Shown: positions 39,257-47,861 of the stretch, piece by piece
Position numbering within the stretch: the first letter of the stretch is position 1
Layout of the letters: every line of letters begins with the position of its first letter
DNA from: Lacticaseibacillus suibinensis
GTDB taxonomy: Bacteria > Bacillota > Bacilli > Lactobacillales > Lactobacillaceae
Direction: 5' to 3'
Assembly: GCF_003946175.1 (NCBI RefSeq)
Contig: NZ_RHOK01000005.1
Location: 62,001 to 126,000, forward strand
DNA length: 64,000 nt
Made by a program: the position numbers and the translations under genes
The notes under the pieces: model-generated
What the model was told of the DNA's origin: nothing
Seen by the model: only the letters and a program-made list of their open reading frames with translations
The model's database searches: none

Positions 39257-40240
39257 TCAGAAAACCCCGGGCCATGCAAGGTTTAGCCCAATGGCCACGA
39301 TGAGCAAAATGGTCTCGGTGCCTGATGTCAGTAGCATATTCGCCACTGCGGTGTTGAAGGTTTTTTCTTTGTCCTGCACGGCTTCAAAGCGTTGAATATT
39401 TTTGCGCACCCGCGGCCACATCAGCAGCACCAGCAGCACCAGCCACGGTAAAAACCGCAGGCCCACTGCCAGTACAATCAGCATATACGCACTGGCCGGT
39501 AGCCAGGGGTAAATGCGCAGCGCCCGCTTTTTACCCAGGTAATAAGGCAAGGTGTAGCGCTGATTGCGCTGATCCTGGGCAAGGTCACAGATATTATCCG
39601 CAAACATTAACGTGCCATCCAAAATCACAATCGGCAGCGCCACCAAAAGCACCGTGAGGATGACGGGCAGGTTGCCACTAAGGCTAAAGTGATTGCCCGT
39701 GAAGCCGAGCATGATGGGCTGCGGCACGATATTGACGAACACGGCGATGAACACCGTGCCAAACCCTTCCACCATCCCTGCCAGCACTTCGCCGGAAGGA
39801 ATGCGGGACAGCGGCACCGGTCCATAGGTGTAGAAAATCGCCACGAAAATCGCCGCCCCACCGATCAGTAGCAGACTCAAATTCGTGCGCCATACCAAGA
39901 TTAGGCCGGCGCCAACCGCAACGGCCAAGAAGACCCGCATCAGCGCCAAAATGCGGTGCGGCGCCAGGTGCTCACGGCCGAGAATGTTTTGGGTCTGGCG
40001 ATAGTGCTCATCTTTGGCTTTATAAAAGTCTTGCACGTTGTTAAAGCCGGTCACAAACAAGGCAATGCTCATTTGCCCAATGAAATAGATCAAGGTATTG
40101 AGCCAGTTGAACTGATGGAAGCCATACCAGGCATACGCCACCCCAAACGCAAACGGCAAAAAACTGCCGAGTTTGGCTGGCAGCCGAATGAGTTCAATGA
40201 ACAGCGGCCAGGTTAACTTGGGATAAGGTGCGTCCGTCAT
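39257..40240 (-). CDS. UbiA prenyltransferase, DmkA-like (paralogue 2)
   Basis: Integral membrane enzyme expected to attach a polyprenyl chain to 1,4-dihydroxy-2-naphthoate, giving demethylmenaquinone for electron transfer to the cell surface. It has 327 residues and about eight or nine hydrophobic helices. Both aspartate motifs of the UbiA family are intact: NNVQDFYKAKDEH and DNICDLAQDQRNQRYTL. It overlaps the upstream paralogue by four bases (ATGA). It is the last gene of the apbE-dmkA-dmkA operon. No other menaquinone biosynthesis gene is seen here. Confidence 0.9.
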   Translation of the reverse strand: MTDAPYPKLTWPLFIELIRLPAKLGSFLPFAFGVAYAWYGFHQFNWLNTLIYFIGQMSIALFVTGFNNVQDFYKAKDEHYRQTQNILGREHLAPHRILALMRVFLAVAVGAGLILVWRTNLSLLLIGGAAIFVAIFYTYGPVPLSRIPSGEVLAGMVEGFGTVFIAVFVNIVPQPIMLGFTGNHFSLSGNLPVILTVLLVALPIVILDGTLMFADNICDLAQDQRNQRYTLPYYLGKKRALRIYPWLPASAYMLIVLAVGLRFLPWLVLLVLLMWPRVRKNIQRFEAVQDKEKTFNTAVANMLLTSGTETILLIVAIGLNLAWPGVF

Positions 40241-41181
40241 CGGCTCACCCCCCAGCTCACCAACAGGCCCACGATCAGGGCCCCATTTTCCGCGACCAGC
40301 GTCTTAATCGCATTGGGGAAAGTCAGCCGTTTATCGGGCTTGGCGACGAACTGCGCGCTTTGGCGCCACACTAACGGTAGCGCCAACAGACCGATCAACA
40401 CCGGCCAAGGCAACAGTCCAAACGCGACCAGCAGCACTTCCGCGGCAAACCCCACCAGCGCCAAGCTCCAATACAGGCGGCCGCTGGCGGCCCGGCTCAG
40501 ATACATCGGCAACGTTAGCCGGTGATTAGCGACATCTTGGTCATAATCTGACAGGTTGTTGGCCAACATGATATTGGCAATCGTGCCCATGGGTGCCACA
40601 CACACCAAGCCCAGCGCCACGAGCGCCCGCCAGTCGCCGGTCAACGCCAGCTGGGGCCACGCCAACTGCAGGTCCAACAATTTTGCCGCGTCCACATTCA
40701 CATACACCGCAATCAAAGGAATGCCAAGGCCCATCGTGACGCCAGAGAACACTTCCCCTAGCGGCAGGCGCGACAGGGGTAGCGGGCCGAAGGTGTAGAA
40801 AATGCCAATCACAAAGCACGCCGCCCCAATCACGAGCAGGAGCCAGCCGGTGCGCCAGGCCAGCACTAGGCCTAGCCCAGTGGCAACCGCCAGCAAGGTG
40901 ATAATCAGCGCCTGCACGGTTGGTACCTTGAGCTTGGCGGTGCCAATGATATTGACCGTCGCCTTGTAGTGCTGGTCCTTGGCTTTTTGGTAATCCATCA
41001 GGTTATTCAGCGCAGTGGTCATCATGTCAAACAGCAACATGGCCACGAAAAACAGCACCGTGTTCAGCCCATTCAACTGGTGAAAGTAGGCCAGGGTGAA
41101 CGCGATGCCGATCGCAAACGGCAAAATGCTAGCAAGTTTGGTGCGTGCTTCAACTAAATCCAAGAAAACGGCCAATGACAT
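40237..41181 (-). CDS. dmkA: UbiA prenyltransferase, DmkA-like (paralogue 1)
   Basis: Same family as its downstream neighbour, 314 residues. It also has both active-site motifs: LNNLMDYQKAKDQHY and NNLSDYDQDVANHRLTL. The two paralogues share the pattern around each motif and the PLPLSRLP-like loop but differ widely elsewhere, so the duplication is old. It starts 26 bases after apbE. Which of the two is the true DmkA cannot be decided. One may use a different quinone precursor or chain. Confidence 0.9.
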   Translation of the reverse strand: MSLAVFLDLVEARTKLASILPFAIGIAFTLAYFHQLNGLNTVLFFVAMLLFDMMTTALNNLMDYQKAKDQHYKATVNIIGTAKLKVPTVQALIITLLAVATGLGLVLAWRTGWLLLVIGAACFVIGIFYTFGPLPLSRLPLGEVFSGVTMGLGIPLIAVYVNVDAAKLLDLQLAWPQLALTGDWRALVALGLVCVAPMGTIANIMLANNLSDYDQDVANHRLTLPMYLSRAASGRLYWSLALVGFAAEVLLVAFGLLPWPVLIGLLALPLVWRQSAQFVAKPDKRLTFPNAIKTLVAENGALIVGLLVSWGVSR

Positions 41182-41207
41182 TGGTCCCGGACTCCCCCTT
41201 TTGGTGA

Positions 41208-42275
41208 TTACTTCAACGTGGCCAGTTTGTACCCAGTATCAGGAATGAGCTCGAAGGTCTTCTTCAAACCGCTGGAAACATAAACCTTCTTATCTTTGGT
41301 GATGAAAATCGCTTCGGCATCTTTTTGCTTTTCAATGAAGGCCATGCCGGCCTTGAGTCCTTTATCAAAGGTAGCCGTGGACAGCGCATCCCCGTCGACA
41401 GACTTCTTGGTGATGATGGAAACCCCAGCCAAGTTGTTTTCAAACGGATAGCCAGTTTTAGGATTCATCAAATGCGAGTAGTTGTGGCCATCAACCACCA
41501 AATGCCGCTCGTAAATGCCACTGGTGACGACAGTGATGTTCGAAGCCGGCACGGTGCCGATGGACGTGCCGCGGCTCGCCTTGGGATCTTGAATACCCAC
41601 GGTCCACGGCCGGTTCTTGGCTTTCGGACTGTGACCCATCACGAAGATGTTCCCGCCCAGGTCGATAATGGCCGTGTTGACGCCGTCTTTTTTGAAGACT
41701 TTCACCACTTCATCGGCGATGAAACCCTTGGCGATGCCGCCGAGGTCCAGCTGCATGCCTTTTTTCTTCAGGTAAACGGTTTGCTGCTTGTCATTCAAAA
41801 CGACATCTTGGTAATGCACCAGCGGCAGCACGGCATCGATTTCGCTTTGCGCCGGTTTGCGGGCATCAGAGAAGCCAATGTGCCACAACTGCGTGACCGG
41901 TCCGATGGCGAGGTCAAAGCTGCCATTCGACCGTTCACTGTAGGCCTTGGCGTACTTGATCAAAGCATACACGGATTTGGTCACTTTCACCGGCTTGATG
42001 CCTGCCTGCTTGTTGACCGCATCCACTTCCGAGCCTTTCTGGTTGACGGTGATTTCTTTTGCCAGCTGCTTGATGCGGGCAAACCCATCATCCAAGGCGC
42101 TTTCCTTACCCTTGTTATACACACTCAAATTGACCACAGTCCCCATCAAAAACTGCGTATCTTTGTACGGGGTCTGGATCACCGGCGCCGCTTGCGGTTT
42201 TGCCTGCTGCTTGCAGGCCGCCAGTGGGAGCGCCAGTGCGATCAGCGCCGTGAGCGCGATCAGCCATTTCTTCAT
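41208..42275 (-). CDS. fmnB: FAD:protein FMN transferase, lipoprotein (ApbE/FmnB)
   Basis: Covalently attaches FMN to threonine in extracytoplasmic proteins, here most likely PplA. The ATG at 42275 gives MKKWLIALTALIALALPLAAC, a lipoprotein signal with Cys21. The family motifs LMGTVVNLSVYNKG, LDLGGIAKGFIADEV and DLGGNIFVMG, with the metal site near VSIITKKSVDGDALST, are intact over 355 residues. It lies downstream of pplA, behind a terminator that probably allows partial readthrough. Confidence 0.94.
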   Translation of the reverse strand: MKKWLIALTALIALALPLAACKQQAKPQAAPVIQTPYKDTQFLMGTVVNLSVYNKGKESALDDGFARIKQLAKEITVNQKGSEVDAVNKQAGIKPVKVTKSVYALIKYAKAYSERSNGSFDLAIGPVTQLWHIGFSDARKPAQSEIDAVLPLVHYQDVVLNDKQQTVYLKKKGMQLDLGGIAKGFIADEVVKVFKKDGVNTAIIDLGGNIFVMGHSPKAKNRPWTVGIQDPKASRGTSIGTVPASNITVVTSGIYERHLVVDGHNYSHLMNPKTGYPFENNLAGVSIITKKSVDGDALSTATFDKGLKAGMAFIEKQKDAEAIFITKDKKVYVSSGLKKTFELIPDTGYKLATLK

Positions 42276-42322
42276 CTTCTTCAACTCGCTTTCGCTTCTT
42301 ATTATACTGACTGGCGCCAATA

Positions 42323-42352
42323 AAAAAAGCAGCATCCGCAGGGATACTGCTT
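42323..42352 (-). terminator. terminator between pplA and fmnB
   Basis: Minus strand AAGCAG..CC, a loop, GG..CTGCTT, then a run of T. It would let pplA be expressed more than the downstream genes. Confidence 0.82.
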
Positions 42353-42370
42353 TCAGGCATCGCGCCGAAA

Positions 42371-43294
42371 TTATTCAGCGTAAACGATGTTGGACACCTT
42401 GATTGGTGTGGTGTTGCCAGCCTGAGCAGCGTTGATCAGCTGTTCAGCATACAGGATGAAAGAGTCGGAACTGTGCGTCGCACCGGACACAACGTCAACC
42501 TTGGCAGGTTCTTGGTTCTTAACCAAAGAAGCGTTCAGCTTTTCGGTGTATTCCTTAGGACCCACGCCGTTGACCTTCTTCATGCTCTTTTCGTATTCAG
42601 CATCGTCGCTCTTGGACTTGCCGTTCTTGTCCACGTTGTCATACTTGCTTTCGGTGATCTTGCCACCGGCAACGGTGATGGAGAAGACAGTGCGGTAGCC
42701 GTGGGAGTAGTTTTCTTCTTCCAGGGTGTAGGTGCCGTCTTTCATCTTCTGGCCGTTTTGGATGGTGATCTTATCGGTCTTGCCAGCCTGCGCTGCTTGA
42801 ACCAGTTGTGCTGCATAGTTCTTGAAGCTCAAACTAGAATCAGTCGCACCAGAAACAACGTCAATGGCGCCAACGTTGGAGCCATTCTTGGTGAAGGACT
42901 TGTTCAGTTCTGGAATGTATTCCTTAGGGCCAACGCCGCTTTGCTTCTTCATGGTCTTTTCGTAGTCGGCGTCTTGGGTCTTGGACTTGCCGTCTTTGTC
43001 GACATAGTCATAAGTGGTCTTGGTGATCTTGCCCCCGGCAACGGTCATGCTCATTTCCACTTTGTAACCATGTGAGTAGTCAGCTTCTTCCAAGCTGTAG
43101 TCGCCGTCTTGAAGGGCGGCACCAGCAGTTTGCTTTTGTTCCTTAGCGCTGCTGGATGACTTCTTAGCCACCTTGGAACTCTTGGTCTTGCTGCTAGAGC
43201 TGTCCTTGTCTGAGCTGTTGCTGCCACAAGCAGCAAGGGTCAAGGCGGACAATGCAATGATGGACACGCTGGTTAGTGTTTTGGTTAACTTCAT
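42371..43294 (-). CDS. pplA: flavinylated surface lipoprotein PplA (EET)
   Basis: Extracellular electron shuttle of the EET chain, 307 residues. The lipoprotein signal ends at LAAC (Cys23). A Ser/Lys-rich spacer (24-55) would span the wall. Two FMN-binding domains in tandem (about 57-170 and 178-295) are near repeats. Each has the flavinylation motif DVVSGAT, with acceptor threonines at 151 and 273. AAGGGG lies nine bases before the ATG. It is divergent from ndh2. A candidate Rex operator follows its promoter. Confidence 0.95.
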   Translation of the reverse strand: MKLTKTLTSVSIIALSALTLAACGSNSSDKDSSSSKTKSSKVAKKSSSSAKEQKQTAGAALQDGDYSLEEADYSHGYKVEMSMTVAGGKITKTTYDYVDKDGKSKTQDADYEKTMKKQSGVGPKEYIPELNKSFTKNGSNVGAIDVVSGATDSSLSFKNYAAQLVQAAQAGKTDKITIQNGQKMKDGTYTLEEENYSHGYRTVFSITVAGGKITESKYDNVDKNGKSKSDDAEYEKSMKKVNGVGPKEYTEKLNASLVKNQEPAKVDVVSGATHSSDSFILYAEQLINAAQAGNTTPIKVSNIVYAE

Positions 43295-43330
43295 ATCGAA
43301 TTACCCCTTTTTACCTCATATTGGCGAACT

Positions 43331-43348
43331 TTGTGTTACATTTCACAC
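43331..43348. promoter_or_regulatory. candidate Rex operator at pplA
   Basis: TTGTGTTACATTTCACAC agrees with the Rex consensus TTGTGAAATATTTCACAA at 14 of 18 positions and is part of a larger perfect dyad, TTTGTGT-N8-ACACAAA. It sits just downstream of the pplA -10 box, where a repressor would block transcription. A CRP/FNR-type regulator could also use such a dyad. Confidence 0.55.
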
Positions 43349-43354
43349 AAACTA

Positions 43355-43383
43355 AGTCTAAACAGCCAATCGGAAAATTGCAA
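43355..43383 (-). promoter_or_regulatory. pplA promoter
   Basis: Minus strand TTGCAA (43378-43383), 17 bases, TAGACT (43355-43360), about 60 bases before the pplA start. Confidence 0.65.
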
Positions 43384-43495
43384 CTAAAACCGAACAATTC
43401 TGAGCGCTTTCTCATTTTATTGATGCCGCTTTCATTGCTACAAAAAGGGAATTTGTTCCTTTTCCGGCAAACTGTGGGGAACACATTTTTGGGGT

Positions 43496-43536
43496 TCGTG
43501 AAATCGTGGACAATTACTGTACTAAAAAGGTATAAT
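43496..43536 (+). promoter_or_regulatory. ndh2 promoter with overlapping Rex-like site
   Basis: TGGACA (43507-43512), 18 bases, TATAAT (43531-43536), 53 bases before ndh2. A Rex-like sequence TCGTGAAATCGTGGACAA (43496-43513, 13 of 18 consensus positions) overlaps the -35 box. Confidence 0.6.
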
Positions 43537-43589
43537 TGGTGTTGCATTGAACAAGCTTTTGGCATTATTCAAAATTAAGGAGTGTTACC

Positions 43590-45500
43590 ATGGCGCAGAA
43601 GAATATCGTTATTGTTGGCGCCGGCTTTGCGGGGGTCTACGCCACCAAGCGGCTAGCCAAACATTTTAAACACGATAAAGACGTGACGATCACCTTGATT
43701 GACCGTCATTCCTACTTTACCTATATGACAGAGTTACATGAAGTGGCGGCGAATCGCGTCCCTCAAGATGCGATTCAATACGACTTGCAGCGGCTGTTCT
43801 GCCGGCGCAAGAACGTGAAGCTGGTCACTGACACGGTCACCACGATTGACCGCGAGAAGAAAGAAGTCAAAACCAAGCATGGCGCGTATCCTTACGATTA
43901 CGTGATGCTCGGCATTGGTTCTGAACCGAATGATTTTGGCACCCCTGGCGTCAAAGAACACGGCTTCACCTTGGGCTCATGGGAACATGCCATTGCCCTG
44001 AAGAAGCATGTTGAGGACGTGGTGCGCCGCGGCGCTGAAGAACACGACCCAGCTAAGCGCAAGGCGCTGCTGTCCATCGTGGTGGTGGGTTCTGGCTTTA
44101 CCGGGACCGAAACCATCGGTGAATTGCGCGACTGGCGTGATAGCTTGGCCAAGGAATACAAGCTGGATCCTGAAGAGATTACGTTTGCTTTGATGGAAAT
44201 GGCACCAACCATCATGAACATGTTGGATCGCTCCGATGCTGATAAGGCGGAGCGTTACATGCTCAAGCGTGGCATCAGGGTCATGAAGAACACCGGCGTT
44301 GTCGGCGTTCACGAAGACCATGTGGACCTGAAAGATGGTAGCACCTATCCAACCGCCACCTTAATCTGGACCGCCGGCGTTAAGGCCACGGACCAAGCAG
44401 CGAACTTCGGTTTGACCCAAGCGCGCGCTGGCCGCATCGTGGTCAACAGCCACATGCAGTCGCAAGACGACCCTGCGATTTATGTCGTTGGGGACGTGTC
44501 CTTCTTCGCTGGTAACTCCGATCGCGGCGAACCACAAATCGTTCAAGGCGCTGAAGCCAGTGCCAAAACCGCCCTGCTCAACATCGAAAACCAAGTTGCT
44601 GGCAAAGCAGCAGATGTTGACTACAAAGCATCCTATTCTGGCTTCATGGTTTCGTTGGGCTCCCGCTACGGCGTTGCAAACATCATGGGCTGGCTGCATC
44701 TGTCCGGCTTCTTCGCGATGTTGATGAAGCACCTAGTCAACATGCTTTACTTCTTGCAGACCTACTCTGGCTATTACTTCTTCCAGTACTTGATGCACGA
44801 GTTCTTCCGCACCCATGACGACCGCAACCTGATGCGCGGTCACATTTCTCGCCAAGGCAATGTCCTGTGGGCCGTGCCAGCGCGGATTTTCTTAGGTCTG
44901 ATGTGGTTGGTGGACTGTGCCGGCAAGATTTCCGGGAAGGAATCCTGGTTCATCGACAAGCTGCGCCTGCCATTTGACTGGTTGCAGCCAGCCACGACCA
45001 GTGGTGCTTCTGCTGCTGGGGCTGATGCGACCAGCGCTGCTTCTGGCGCCGGCGCTGATGCCGTTGCCACCACGGCTAAAGCTGTGAAGTCCGTCTTCTC
45101 CCTTTCCTATCAATACGGCAAGGAACCGATGATGGTGTTTGAAAAGATGCCGAACTGGATGTACAGCATCACCAAAGCCATGATCCCGAACCAAGACGTG
45201 GCCTTCTTCATGCAAAAGACCATGACCGTCATTGAAATTCTGATTGGCTTGGCGCTGGTCGCCGGGCTCTTCACCTGGCTCAGCGGTGCGACTTCGGTGA
45301 TGTTCACCGCCATCTTCTGCCTGTCTGGCATGTTCTACTGGGTCAACATCTGGATGATCCCAATGGCCATTGCCGTGATGAATGGTTCCGGCCGGGCCTT
45401 TGGGCTTGATAAGTGGGTTGTCCCTTACCTGCAAAAGACCTTCGGCAAGTGGTGGTACGGAAAACCAAAAGCGTTATATGGCAGTGATGTAGCCAAATAG
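43590..45500 (+). CDS. ndh2: type II NADH dehydrogenase Ndh2 (EET-associated)
   Basis: Transfers electrons from NADH to membrane demethylmenaquinone, 636 residues. The N-terminal flavoprotein part has the FAD motif IVGAGFAGVYA (8-18) and the NADH motif VVVGSGFTGTETIGEL. AIYVVGDVSFFAG marks the FAD C-terminal contact. Ordinary NDH-2 ends near 400-450 residues. This one adds a hydrophobic region and an Ala/Gly-rich linker (about 470-500), then further membrane helices with FTWLSGATSVMFTAIF, the extended form tied to EET loci. It is divergent from pplA. Confidence 0.95.
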   Translation: MAQKNIVIVGAGFAGVYATKRLAKHFKHDKDVTITLIDRHSYFTYMTELHEVAANRVPQDAIQYDLQRLFCRRKNVKLVTDTVTTIDREKKEVKTKHGAYPYDYVMLGIGSEPNDFGTPGVKEHGFTLGSWEHAIALKKHVEDVVRRGAEEHDPAKRKALLSIVVVGSGFTGTETIGELRDWRDSLAKEYKLDPEEITFALMEMAPTIMNMLDRSDADKAERYMLKRGIRVMKNTGVVGVHEDHVDLKDGSTYPTATLIWTAGVKATDQAANFGLTQARAGRIVVNSHMQSQDDPAIYVVGDVSFFAGNSDRGEPQIVQGAEASAKTALLNIENQVAGKAADVDYKASYSGFMVSLGSRYGVANIMGWLHLSGFFAMLMKHLVNMLYFLQTYSGYYFFQYLMHEFFRTHDDRNLMRGHISRQGNVLWAVPARIFLGLMWLVDCAGKISGKESWFIDKLRLPFDWLQPATTSGASAAGADATSAASGAGADAVATTAKAVKSVFSLSYQYGKEPMMVFEKMPNWMYSITKAMIPNQDVAFFMQKTMTVIEILIGLALVAGLFTWLSGATSVMFTAIFCLSGMFYWVNIWMIPMAIAVMNGSGRAFGLDKWVVPYLQKTFGKWWYGKPKALYGSDVAK

Positions 45501-45518
45501 CAACATTGCTTGCTTAAG

Positions 45519-45555
45519 GGGTTCTGGGGTAGACTTGACCCCGGAACTCTTTTTT
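45519..45555 (+). terminator. terminator between ndh2 and eetA
   Basis: GGTTC-GGGGT, seven bases, ACCCC-GAACTC, then six T. It is 35 bases before eetA, so eetAB-dmkB depend on readthrough or an unseen promoter. Confidence 0.85.
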
Positions 45556-45589
45556 ATGCCAAGCCCTCAAGTCGGAAAGGAGGCACAGC

Positions 45590-46018
45590 ATGGCAAAATC
45601 AAAGAAGTATTTAAAAATGATCCGGCCCTGGGACGTCATCATCGTTCTAGCGCTCATGCTGGCTTCCTTCATCCCTTACGTGGTCTTTGCCCGCCAGCAG
45701 GCGAAGGCGCAAGCGGCTGACCAAGTTCTGACTGCAGTCGTTACCCATGATGGCAAAGAGGTTTATCATATCCAACTCACCGGCCATCATGGCGTCAGCA
45801 AGTTTCGCTTCAAAAATGGCAATGAGTACAATGAAGTCGTTGCCACCAATGAGCAAATTGAAATCAGCGATGCCGACTGCCCTGATCAGCTTTGCGTCAA
45901 AAAAGGCAAGATTGAGCGGGCCGGCCAAACCATTGTCTGCTTGCCCCATAAGCTCCTGGTCGAAATTAAATCCAGCAAGGCGGCTAACACCGGCGCCGGC
46001 GGGATGGTGACTGAATGA
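45590..46018 (+). CDS. eetA: EetA, NusG domain II-like membrane protein
   Basis: A 142-residue protein with one N-terminal membrane helix (about 14-34, WDVIIVLALMLASFIPYVVF) and an extracytoplasmic NusG-domain-II-like fold. It contains the conserved DADCPDQLCVKKGKI and IVCLPHKLLVEI, with a cysteine pair. It is one of the EET accessory proteins whose exact role is unresolved. GGAGG is seven bases before the ATG, and it overlaps eetB by four bases. Confidence 0.92.
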   Translation: MAKSKKYLKMIRPWDVIIVLALMLASFIPYVVFARQQAKAQAADQVLTAVVTHDGKEVYHIQLTGHHGVSKFRFKNGNEYNEVVATNEQIEISDADCPDQLCVKKGKIERAGQTIVCLPHKLLVEIKSSKAANTGAGGMVTE

Positions 46019-46587
46019 GGCGCGCTTATCGCCCAGAGCGAACGCGGCAGGTGATTTACATTGCCCTGCTTTGTGCCCAAGGGGTGATCATCGGCTTGCT
46101 GGAGCGGATGATTCCCTTTCCTTTCGCGTTTGCCCCTGGCGCCAAGCTCGGCTTGGCCAACCTGATTACGATTGTGTCGCTGTACACGATGTCCGTGTCT
46201 GACAGTTTCCTATTGATGTTGCTACGGCTTCTGCTTACCACCCTGCTTGGCGGCACCTTGTCTACCTTCATGTACAGCGGCGCAGGCGCCTTGCTGAGTT
46301 GGTGCGGCATGTTGCTACTCAAACAGCTCGGTGAAAAACGCATCAGCATGATTGGGCTCTCTGCGGCCGGCGGGATTTTGCATAACGTCGGGCAGCTGCT
46401 GGTGGCCAGCCTGATTGCACAAAGCTGGACCGTGATGTTGTACTTGCCGGTGCTGGCGTTCATGGGGATTTTGTCAGGAATTGCGGTTGGCGTGGCGGCC
46501 AATTTTCTATTCGAACACATCGATACCCTCAAGCGCTTGCGCTTTGATCATCAGAAACGCCCGAAGAAGGAGTTATCAAAATCATGA
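46015..46587 (+). CDS. eetB: EetB, Gx transporter family membrane protein
   Basis: A 190-residue membrane protein of the ECF-like Gx/HepT transporter family with about five hydrophobic helices and the conserved GAKLGLANLITIVSLYTM segment. It pairs with EetA in EET loci and has been suggested to help quinone or flavin handling. This is known context, not proven here. It overlaps both eetA and dmkB by four bases (ATGA). Confidence 0.92.
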   Translation: MRRAYRPERTRQVIYIALLCAQGVIIGLLERMIPFPFAFAPGAKLGLANLITIVSLYTMSVSDSFLLMLLRLLLTTLLGGTLSTFMYSGAGALLSWCGMLLLKQLGEKRISMIGLSAAGGILHNVGQLLVASLIAQSWTVMLYLPVLAFMGILSGIAVGVAANFLFEHIDTLKRLRFDHQKRPKKELSKS

Positions 46588-47561
46588 AGATACACCCAAT
46601 GTGGGCGGCTTACCCCACGCTAGCACCGGAATTGAGCGCGACTTTGCAGCTGATTGAAGACGAAGTGCATCCCGACAATAAGCCGGTGGCCGATGCCTTG
46701 GTGCGCATGATCAACAGCGGCGGCAAGCTGCTGCGGCCAGCCTACTGCCTGCTTTTTTCCCAGTTCAAAACCGTTGATCGCCAGAAAATGATTGCGCTAG
46801 CGGCTGCAATTGAAACGCTGCATACCGCCACCTTGGTGCATGACGACATTGTGGACAAGGCGGCCACGCGGCGCAATGAGCCCACCATTGCCGCCCAATT
46901 CGGCAATGATGTGGCAGTTTACGCCGGCGACTATCTGTTTGTGGTCTGCTTTAAGCTGATTGCCCATTACGCCAGCGACCTTCGCTCTGTGCAGCAGGAT
47001 TCGCTCAGCATGGAACGGATTTTGAACGGCGAAATGGCCCAGATGGCCCGCCGCTACAATGTTGAGATGACCATTGACGACTACCTGCACCAGGTCACTG
47101 GCAAAACTGGTCAGCTGTTCGCTTTGGCGGCCTTCATTGGTGCCTATGAAAGCGGGCAGTCGCTGCGGTTCGCCAAGAAGACCGAGGCGATTGGCCTGAA
47201 CATCGGCATCGCCTTTCAGCTGTTAGACGATATTCTCGACTACACCGCTACCGCATCGGCCATGGGCAAGCCCGTGCACGAAGACATACGCCAAGGTGTC
47301 TACTCCGCGCCGCTGGTGCTCGCCATGAGCCAAAATCGCCAAGCGTTTGCCCCACTTTTGGCCAAGCGCGATGCCATGAGCAATGATGACGTCGCCGCTG
47401 TGCTGGCCTTGATGCAGCAATACGACGGCGTCGGCCAAGCGCGGGCTTTAGCAGCAGATTACACCGCGAAAGCGCAGGCGCAACTAGCGACCTTACCGGA
47501 TCTGCCGGCGCGCGCCTTGCTGATTCAGCTCACTGCGTCGCTGCTGACCCGGAAACAGTAA
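46584..47561 (+). CDS. dmkB: polyprenyl diphosphate synthase DmkB
   Basis: Makes the long isoprenoid chain used by DmkA, 325 residues. The first aspartate-rich motif is in LVHDDIVDKAATRR and the second in LLDDILDYT. SGGKLLRPAYC at about 50 and GKTGQLFALAAF are typical of trans-prenyltransferases. The residues before the first motif suggest a medium to long chain, but the length cannot be fixed. Last gene of eetA-eetB-dmkB, followed by a terminator. Confidence 0.93.
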   Translation: MKIHPMWAAYPTLAPELSATLQLIEDEVHPDNKPVADALVRMINSGGKLLRPAYCLLFSQFKTVDRQKMIALAAAIETLHTATLVHDDIVDKAATRRNEPTIAAQFGNDVAVYAGDYLFVVCFKLIAHYASDLRSVQQDSLSMERILNGEMAQMARRYNVEMTIDDYLHQVTGKTGQLFALAAFIGAYESGQSLRFAKKTEAIGLNIGIAFQLLDDILDYTATASAMGKPVHEDIRQGVYSAPLVLAMSQNRQAFAPLLAKRDAMSNDDVAAVLALMQQYDGVGQARALAADYTAKAQAQLATLPDLPARALLIQLTASLLTRKQ

Positions 47562-47577
47562 AATGAACACCATACTG

Positions 47578-47620
47578 AAATAGCCCACCTTTGACGTCAC
47601 AGTCAAGGGTGGGCTATTTG
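47578..47620 (+). terminator. terminator after dmkB
   Basis: AAATAGCCCACC-TTGAC, six bases, GTCAA-GGTGGGCTATTT. A long and stable stem. Confidence 0.9.
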
Positions 47621-47649
47621 CTTTGGCTAAAACTGGAATGACGCTTCAG

Positions 47650-47729
47650 GCCTCGCCGCCAAAAATCGGTGGCAACCCATCTGGCTAGGCTAATCATCCG
47701 GCTAAAGGCGGCCATGCTCCACAGCCTTT
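47650..47729 (-). repeat. branched repeat family 2, copy C (3'-truncated)
   Basis: Minus strand begins AAAGGCTGTGGAG and runs through GCCGGA, TAGCCTAGCC and the apical hairpin, then ends before the return strands. A 47-base block (47659-47705) is identical to one in copy D (47789-47835), so it is a tandem partial duplication 130 bases apart. Confidence 0.8.
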
Positions 47730-47730
47730 C

Positions 47731-47859
47731 TTAGTTGCGCTGCGGTAAGCCAACGCCGGAGTGATTAGCTACGCCAGCTGGCCCGCCACCAAAAATCGGT
47801 GGCAACCCATCTGGCTAGGCTAATCATCCGGCTAAGAGCGGCTTACCTCCACAGCCTTT
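47731..47859 (-). repeat. branched repeat family 2, copy D
   Basis: Minus strand begins AAAGGCTGTGGAG only two bases after the sigma-factor stop and ends GCAGCGCAACTAA. Helices: GGTAAGCC/GGCTTACC, GCCGGA/TCCGGC and an apical GCCACC/GGTGGC hairpin. All three are fully paired and all differ in sequence from copies B and E. Confidence 0.88.
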
Positions 47860-47861
47860 CC

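Noticed and set aside
47659-47835. Possible CRISPR-like repeat
   Set aside because: There are only two 47-base copies with an 83-base interval, and they are explained by the duplicated branched element. No cas genes are present.
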